A stretch of 31,569 nucleotides of DNA from Corallochytrium limacisporum (Eukaryota; Opisthokonta). The notes under the pieces were generated by a model. The model was not told the DNA's origin, searched no databases, and worked only from the letters and a program-made list of their open reading frames with translations. The stretch spans positions 1 through 31,569 of the forward strand of contig PDIP01000115.1 in the NCBI GenBank assembly GCA_002811645.1, in the 5' to 3' direction. Made by a program: the position numbers and the translations under genes. This document shows, one piece after another, positions 26,424 to 31,569 of the stretch. Positions within the stretch are counted from its first letter, which is position 1, and every line of letters starts with the position of its first letter.

Positions 26424-29400
26424 ATGTCTGGTGAACTTCGGTTACGGCGCGCAAATGCGCCGGATAGCTCAGACGCGCTAGAATGGTGGACAGGTTCTGA
26501 ATTTTTAGACTCTCTGTGGGAGTTCATGATGGGAACACAAGTTTTTCCAGCATACATAGACCGGAGCTCTGTCAAACAAGCCAAACACACACCAACGGTA
26601 ATAGCAGTCCGGAACACACTGACACCTGCTGTAATGTCCTTGATAGCAAAGGGCCAATTCCAAGAGGCGCTTAGAGTGGATATTTTACAGCGCACCTTTG
26701 GATCTCCGGAAACCCCTGCCCAGCTGCATGAGCACCACAACTCGTTAGAAACCCCGGTAGAGTTGCCGTGGTGTTCAGGACCGAGTCTGCAGGCACTTTC
26801 GGTACTGGATCGGGACAATCTTAGCGTAGAAGGGTTCCGAAACGTTTTATCTCTGCAGTTTTCCGCCGTTGATCCCGAAATTTTAGAGACTATTGTGACG
26901 ACGTGGTACGTGTGGACCTTACATGCAGGATGGGACAGAATGGAAGACATTCAGGATTTTGACGCACATATGACGCAGTTGAAGAATAGACTGGGAAGCG
27001 CAACGCAAGCATCCGACCATGCTCGACTTTTGCCTTTGATCGAAAGCTGTCTTAGCCGATCGGTGCTCTGGACGGTGAAAAATCCACGAATTCCTGAGCT
27101 TCAGTCTTCCCGTGACGTGCACGCCGTGTCAGAGACAGCCGCAGTGGAGCACAAACTGCAGGATTTGGCACACCAGCAGAGACAGGTGCTCGTTCAACGT
27201 AACATATTCAAGGGCTCATTTAGCAAGGCAGCAGCTCATATTTTTGATCTGTTGTTGCAGGAAAATACGGCAGACACGATATCGGACTGGGTATTGACCC
27301 TCTGGCAGCAATACGCTGACTTCACGGAGGTCAAGGAGCCTGAGGTGGCTGTGAAGGACGGGTATGCGCACGCGGAGAACTTCGATACTCCAGAAGCCTT
27401 CTTGTTGTTGACTCGATCACTCGACAAGGCTCTTGTACACCCAGATCTCCTCAAACGGAAATCTTCATACATGTTACTGCGCTTGATTGGATCGTGGATT
27501 ATGCGGGTAGACTTGCAAGCGGCTGCTGCACATAGTATGCTGACCTCCATGCCGCAATTATTGACTGACTTGCTCGAGAAAGGCCTCATTGTCCTTGAGG
27601 ATGCCAAGAAAGCCAACATCCTGGGTTCCGCGGAGAATCGTATATTGACAAACCTGCTCGTTAGTATCGCTGAAACCGGTTTGGACTCCGGAATGCTGCA
27701 AGCTGACTTTGTCTTGGCCACGTTGACGATGCTTGGTAGACTGATGGTCCTGGACGTGAGTGCCATTAAGAAATCAGTGATGCACATTTGTATGGTGAGC
27801 GTTCAGAGGGGACTTGTCCACCAGGTGATCAGCTGTGTTGAGTTTGCCCTGGAGCAGTGTCGCAATTGGGAGACGCTTGAAGCATCTGCTCGGCTTGTCG
27901 ACGATGTCTGCGGGGTCTTTGAAACCGTCTACGTCCAAATGAACAACTTTCAGGAGCGGCACATTTTTCAAACTCTGGCAAACTTTGCGCAGTTCCGCTA
28001 CGATGTTCACGAAGACGACCTCGACGCCTTCGTAGCATCGAATGGCAACGATGAGTTGAACACTATCTATGCCGCCAGCCTCTTGGCAGTGATTGCCATA
28101 GACAAATATGTGGAGTCTCCTCATGCGGACAAGGCAGACAAAGAGGTGATTGCAGAAGTGAAGAGTCACAGGGAGCAGCTCATGACATTCATCGAAAACA
28201 CTCTGCTGCTCAGTCGGAACTTGAGCCTGCTGCCCGTCACGGCCCGTCCGAGTCTTTACTGTGTTATGCATGTCCTAGGAAGGTATTTTGGTACCCTGAA
28301 GCAAGTGAAATCGGACGAAGGGCGGTCGGCTACGTGTGTCCTGGCTGTGCGCAATCTGGTGCTCTTTGTACATGCGTGTTACACCTTGCCGTCATCTGCT
28401 GAAGGCGTTGATTTGAACCAGACACTCATGCAGCGTGCATTCCTTTGCCGCAATCTGATTGAAGCAGGCGACTTCCGTATGACACTCGAAGATAGCCGCG
28501 CGATTGCTCATTGTCTGCACAATGTCAGCTATGGCCTGTGGCGGCAGGCTATGCCGAAGCTGCCACAGTTTACTGAACCAGCCCTCGGTGCAACAGCATC
28601 GTCCACTATGACCTGGTCGTTTGTCAAAGATCTCTACCTTAGCATGCTGGCTCTCTGGGCCGTACTGCTGAAGACACACGTCGGGTCAGAGCCGAAGGTG
28701 ACATTGACACCTGCGACGACGGAAGAGGTCGAAGCCTACGCGGAGTGCGTGGGCCTTTGCCTGGAGTCGCAGTCACTGGTATGGTATATTGTCGTCGAGG
28801 GCTTCTCACGCGCCACTCCCAGCGTTTACCATGAGGTTCAGGACAGATGTTACGAACAGGCTCGTAAATACGACATGAAGGCCGTTGTTGGGCGCCTATG
28901 TCAGGTACTCCTGGCGTTTGCGCAACCTCGGGGACTTGGTGGCGATGACCGAGTCACGGATGGACGACATGCAGCATTGGAGGAAGCTGCTACGGATCAC
29001 ATTGTGCATATTGTCTTCAAGCACAATCGCAAGAGCCATACCGCCCTCCTGCGTAAGGAACTGACTCATGAACTGGAGGAGAAGCTTATCAACACTTTCC
29101 TGCATCTATTGCAGCGTGAGTGTACAAGTAAGCCAGCGCGGTACTTTGACCTCTGTAGTCAGATCATTGCCCAGAGCAGTGACAACCAGTCGAGCAACAA
29201 CGGGATGGAGCACCAACGGGTGGCAAAGACAATGGTCGCCCTGATGACCAAGCATCACAATTCCGGCTCGATTACTGATGACGACTTCCGAATGGCCCTC
29301 ATGCGCCTCGTGCCGTGTCTACAGGACGAGCAGATTTACCAGGAGCTCATCACTCCAATCCTTGAGCACGCAGAACGTGATCTGCATGATCTGGACCAGC

Positions 29401-29795
29401 GCGGGGAGACCAACGTGAGGCAAAGCCTGTATCTGAGCACTGCGCTCGACATGGTGCATACGGTACCACTGCAAAACCTGCAGAGCCACTGGGAGTGGAT
29501 TGCACTAACTCTGGAACCATTTACGAGCAAGGACATATACCATGACGCCGTGCGGTATTTGCAGACTGGCATGTTCAATGACAATGACCTCAGTCGGAAG
29601 GCCTACAACGCATCGACAATTCTCAATGTCCTTGAATTTAACGAGGAGTCTATTCCTATCGAAGACCTAGCGCTCCGTCGTGAGGACAATCACGATGACG
29701 CCGCAGCAGCAGAACCCAACCCAGCCGAAGACAACGCCGCCGTGTCTGCCAGCATTGACATAGACGATATGCCTGCGCTACTGGATGAAATATGA
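26424..29795 (+). CDS. Unrecognised 1123-residue helical-repeat protein
   Basis: A single long frame of 1123 residues with the codon pattern of a real gene. I do not recognise the family. The composition is almost wholly alpha-helical: repeated stretches of Leu/Ala/Val-rich helices of 15-25 residues with few Pro or Gly, as in HEAT/ARM or TPR-like solenoids. No signal peptide, membrane helix, zinc-binding cluster or nucleotide-binding motif is visible. Less ordered loops occur near 210-240, 555-575 and 940-955. The end is an acidic, Ala/Asn-rich tail (about 1085-1123) closing with IDIDDMPALLDEI, which looks like a short binding motif. The ATG at 26424 has G at -3. A role as a scaffold in a large complex is only inferred from the fold. 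Confidence 0.85.
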   Translation: MSGELRLRRANAPDSSDALEWWTGSEFLDSLWEFMMGTQVFPAYIDRSSVKQAKHTPTVIAVRNTLTPAVMSLIAKGQFQEALRVDILQRTFGSPETPAQLHEHHNSLETPVELPWCSGPSLQALSVLDRDNLSVEGFRNVLSLQFSAVDPEILETIVTTWYVWTLHAGWDRMEDIQDFDAHMTQLKNRLGSATQASDHARLLPLIESCLSRSVLWTVKNPRIPELQSSRDVHAVSETAAVEHKLQDLAHQQRQVLVQRNIFKGSFSKAAAHIFDLLLQENTADTISDWVLTLWQQYADFTEVKEPEVAVKDGYAHAENFDTPEAFLLLTRSLDKALVHPDLLKRKSSYMLLRLIGSWIMRVDLQAAAAHSMLTSMPQLLTDLLEKGLIVLEDAKKANILGSAENRILTNLLVSIAETGLDSGMLQADFVLATLTMLGRLMVLDVSAIKKSVMHICMVSVQRGLVHQVISCVEFALEQCRNWETLEASARLVDDVCGVFETVYVQMNNFQERHIFQTLANFAQFRYDVHEDDLDAFVASNGNDELNTIYAASLLAVIAIDKYVESPHADKADKEVIAEVKSHREQLMTFIENTLLLSRNLSLLPVTARPSLYCVMHVLGRYFGTLKQVKSDEGRSATCVLAVRNLVLFVHACYTLPSSAEGVDLNQTLMQRAFLCRNLIEAGDFRMTLEDSRAIAHCLHNVSYGLWRQAMPKLPQFTEPALGATASSTMTWSFVKDLYLSMLALWAVLLKTHVGSEPKVTLTPATTEEVEAYAECVGLCLESQSLVWYIVVEGFSRATPSVYHEVQDRCYEQARKYDMKAVVGRLCQVLLAFAQPRGLGGDDRVTDGRHAALEEAATDHIVHIVFKHNRKSHTALLRKELTHELEEKLINTFLHLLQRECTSKPARYFDLCSQIIAQSSDNQSSNNGMEHQRVAKTMVALMTKHHNSGSITDDDFRMALMRLVPCLQDEQIYQELITPILEHAERDLHDLDQRGETNVRQSLYLSTALDMVHTVPLQNLQSHWEWIALTLEPFTSKDIYHDAVRYLQTGMFNDNDLSRKAYNASTILNVLEFNEESIPIEDLALRREDNHDDAAAAEPNPAEDNAAVSASIDIDDMPALLDEI

Positions 29796-29909
29796 TCAGT
29801 TTGTGAATCGGGGCTTTGTGCGCAGTGTGTGCACTTGACGCAATCTCTTCCTTCCATTTCACGGAAGTGACGGCATTGAGATTTTTGTTAGGCGATCATC
29901 ATACGACCC

Positions 29910-29915
29910 AATAAA
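29910..29915 (+). terminator. AATAAA polyadenylation signal
   Basis: A canonical AATAAA lies 115 bases after the stop of the orphan gene, followed by GT/T-rich sequence, which fits its 3' end. Confidence 0.5.
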
Positions 29916-30441
29916 GTCTATCCCTGTTTGGAGCAATTGTTTGCATTGCGGAGATGAAAGCGGAAGCGAAGATGCCGGACGATTATCAGTCAAGATACAT
30001 GGGGACACCACATCCCCTAGTCTAGTCTCATTCCGCACACTCTTTCGTCTGGCCCTTCCTGTGCTTCCGGCTCTTGCACTCTTCCGTTGACAGTTGCGTA
30101 GGGCGTGTGGTGGTGATCTCTGATCAAGCATACCAAAGTGGTAGTGATGGGGGTTTTGCTGCTTTTTGATGTTGGCTGCGCGTGTCGCGTTTCTTTCTTT
30201 AGGTCTCTAGACGCAGCTCTCCCCACTCGACTCTATCACCTTGTACTATCATTTGTGCGCACCACCAAACGACATTACCCGCGGAAGTGTTCGCGGAGTC
30301 CATACCGTCTTCGTGGCATCGGAACTGACAGACTGCTTACATGTTTCTATTGAAACCCGCAGTAAAAGGGTGTACATTCATTATGGAATCCCCCGGTTCA
30401 CGAGTGGTACCACTTCCTGCAAAAGATACGGTGAGAAGCTT

Positions 30442-30498
30442 AAAAAAAAAAAGGAGAGAGAGAGAGAGAGAGAACCCCCCGGCCCCCGGGGGGGGGGG
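30442..30498. repeat. A11, (AG)9, then C6GGC5G11 junction
   Basis: Eleven A's (30442-30452), nine AG units (30455-30472), six C's, GG, five C's and eleven G's follow in order. The end can form a GC hairpin. Confidence 0.9.
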
Positions 30499-30738
30499 CA
30501 CAAGAGGCACGGGGAGTGCGCAAATGAATTGAAACAAATCAAACCTTGAGATCACCGCGTTCCGCAGACTTTTACATTTGATTCTATGTGATAATCAAAT
30601 ATGATTTGATTCATGGTCCCATCCTGGCGAGAGCAAATTTTTTAGGCTTCACACATTTTTCCACTCGTGGCAAGGCGTGCTGAAGGGAGAGAACGCAAGG
30701 AAAGTGGCAAGGGTCCATTCAAGTAACAGTATATTCAC

Positions 30739-30747
30739 TATAAAAAT
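30739..30747 (+). promoter_or_regulatory. TATA-like box near the window end
   Basis: TATAAAAAT, similar to the box at 694. It may drive a gene lying partly beyond the window; the ATG at 30759 is too close to be a usual start for it. Confidence 0.25.
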
Positions 30748-31250
30748 CGCCGATTTTGATGACAGACGCTCCCGGAAGCAATAAACCCTCGTTTGCTATG
30801 CGGCTGTTGCCCTTCTCACCCAACCCTCACCTAATGCGCCCAGCTCTCAGTAGTCCTTCCTTCCGCCCGCTCCCGTTTTGGGTACCGGTTCATTCAATAC
30901 TGCAGGCGCACAAGGTCAAGGGACCAGTGCGAAAGGAAGGGGCACCTTACCGTGAACTGAACCAGCTCCCCCTCGGGATCCACACACACCGAACAAAAAG
31001 GAACGTTGCTGGATCCGATGGAAATTTTCCCATATATTCAGTACGTCTGTACATCCCGGGCTTTGCACCGCCACCTCTCTAAAACTTTCGCCGCAGAGAC
31101 TGCTGCCTGCCCAGAGAAGAAAGATTTTTCTTACCGTAAGACAAGAACGGTGGTTGGTTGCATTTGCTTTGGTGGATCACACCCGCCGCTCCCCCCCCCT
31201 CTTCTCCTCTGTCGCGTTTCTCTATCGATGTCTTTTCTTTCTTTCTTGTT

Positions 31251-31268
31251 CTCTCTCTCTCTCTCTCT
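31251..31268. repeat. (CT)9 microsatellite
   Basis: Nine uninterrupted CT units inside a longer pyrimidine-rich tract. Confidence 0.9.
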
Positions 31269-31569
31269 ATCGTTGGCACCGTCGGAATCGATTATAGAAA
31301 AAGAAATGTATACAAAAAGCCAAGGTGGGAGGGGGGCCTCATTAGACAGTACACTTTCTCTCTCTCCCCCCCTTTTTTTACCTTCTCGCCCCAACAAAAA
31401 AAATCGCGATACCCTTCCCCACTCAAACCCCCGGGAAAATAAAAAAAACATTTTGGTTTACACAGGCATGGGTGGTACCCAGAAATAGACTAAAAAGCAA
31501 GAAAAGAAAGAGAAAAAGAAAAAAAAGGGGGGGGGTGGAGGAGGAGGAGAGGGGACAAAATACACAAAT

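Larger units (their letters stand above)
29796..31569. other. 3' flank of the orphan gene to the window end
   Basis: No supported gene. It holds a polyadenylation signal at 29910, a purine tract plus C/G junction at 30442-30498, a TATA-like box at 30739, and CT and G runs from 31200 to the end. A frame at 30759-31082 follows the TATA-like box but has no recognisable content. Confidence 0.45.

Noticed and set aside
26408-28271. Several minus-strand frames of 143-183 codons inside the orphan gene
   Set aside because: They are antisense shadows of the 1123-codon frame, overlap each other and lack independent support.
30759-31082. A 107-codon ATG frame after a TATA-like box
   Set aside because: The ATG lies only about 12 bases after the box, and the Pro/Ser/His-rich product shows no motif.
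1-31569. Whether the eight genes form a pathway cluster or a defence-like system
   Set aside because: They have mixed orientation, long promoter-type gaps and unrelated house-keeping roles, as in an ordinary eukaryotic locus.

Overview
This is eukaryotic nuclear DNA, most likely from a unicellular relative of animals (Holozoa or a close opisthokont). The evidence is the gene content: a PTPIP51/RMDN3-like tether, the spliceosomal helicase Prp28/DDX23, an Mpv17-family protein, a PDE8-like phosphodiesterase with an MGC-type N-terminus, coronin, TIMM29 and the selenocysteine enzyme PSTK. Fungi mostly lack PSTK, and TIMM29 is best known from animals. The genus cannot be read from the sequence. All eight confident genes are single uninterrupted frames, so this stretch is intron-poor.

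Layout: RMDN3-like (+, 894-1895) converges on DDX23 (-, 2169-4109). A 1.9-kb spacer then holds the divergent 5' sides of DDX23 and the Mpv17-like gene (+, 6005-6661). The Mpv17-like gene converges on the phosphodiesterase (-, 6891-9242). After a 4.5-kb gap come coronin (+, 13721-15085) and TIMM29 (+, 15690-16256). After a 5.6-kb gap comes PSTK (+, 21836-23125), then 3.3 kb, then an unrecognised 1123-residue helical protein (+, 26424-29795). A final 1.8 kb has no clear gene. The 3.3-kb gap hides two coding-like stretches whose frame changes part-way: 24578-24867 (+) and 25528-26105 (-). They are either decaying genes or genes with introns I could not place firmly. A weaker candidate lies at 18197-18439.

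The genes are not an operon or a single pathway. Three (RMDN3-like, Mpv17-like, TIMM29) act at mitochondrial membranes. The others serve splicing, cAMP/cGMP turnover, actin and selenocysteine synthesis. Starts were chosen as ATG with a purine at -3. For DDX23 this moves the start to 4109, because the longer frame would begin at TTG.

The long gaps, which all lie on the 5' side of at least one gene, are rich in GA/CT microsatellites, C-runs and G-runs. These include a perfect C11G11 palindrome and a strong G-quadruplex tract. The two short convergent spacers lack them. I found no tRNA, rRNA, CRISPR or recognisable intact transposon. The points most worth following are: the phosphodiesterase with leucine at the invariant purine-binding glutamine and a degenerate receiver domain; the FFAT-like motif in the RMDN3-like protein; the hidden split coding region next to the orphan gene; and the orphan protein itself.
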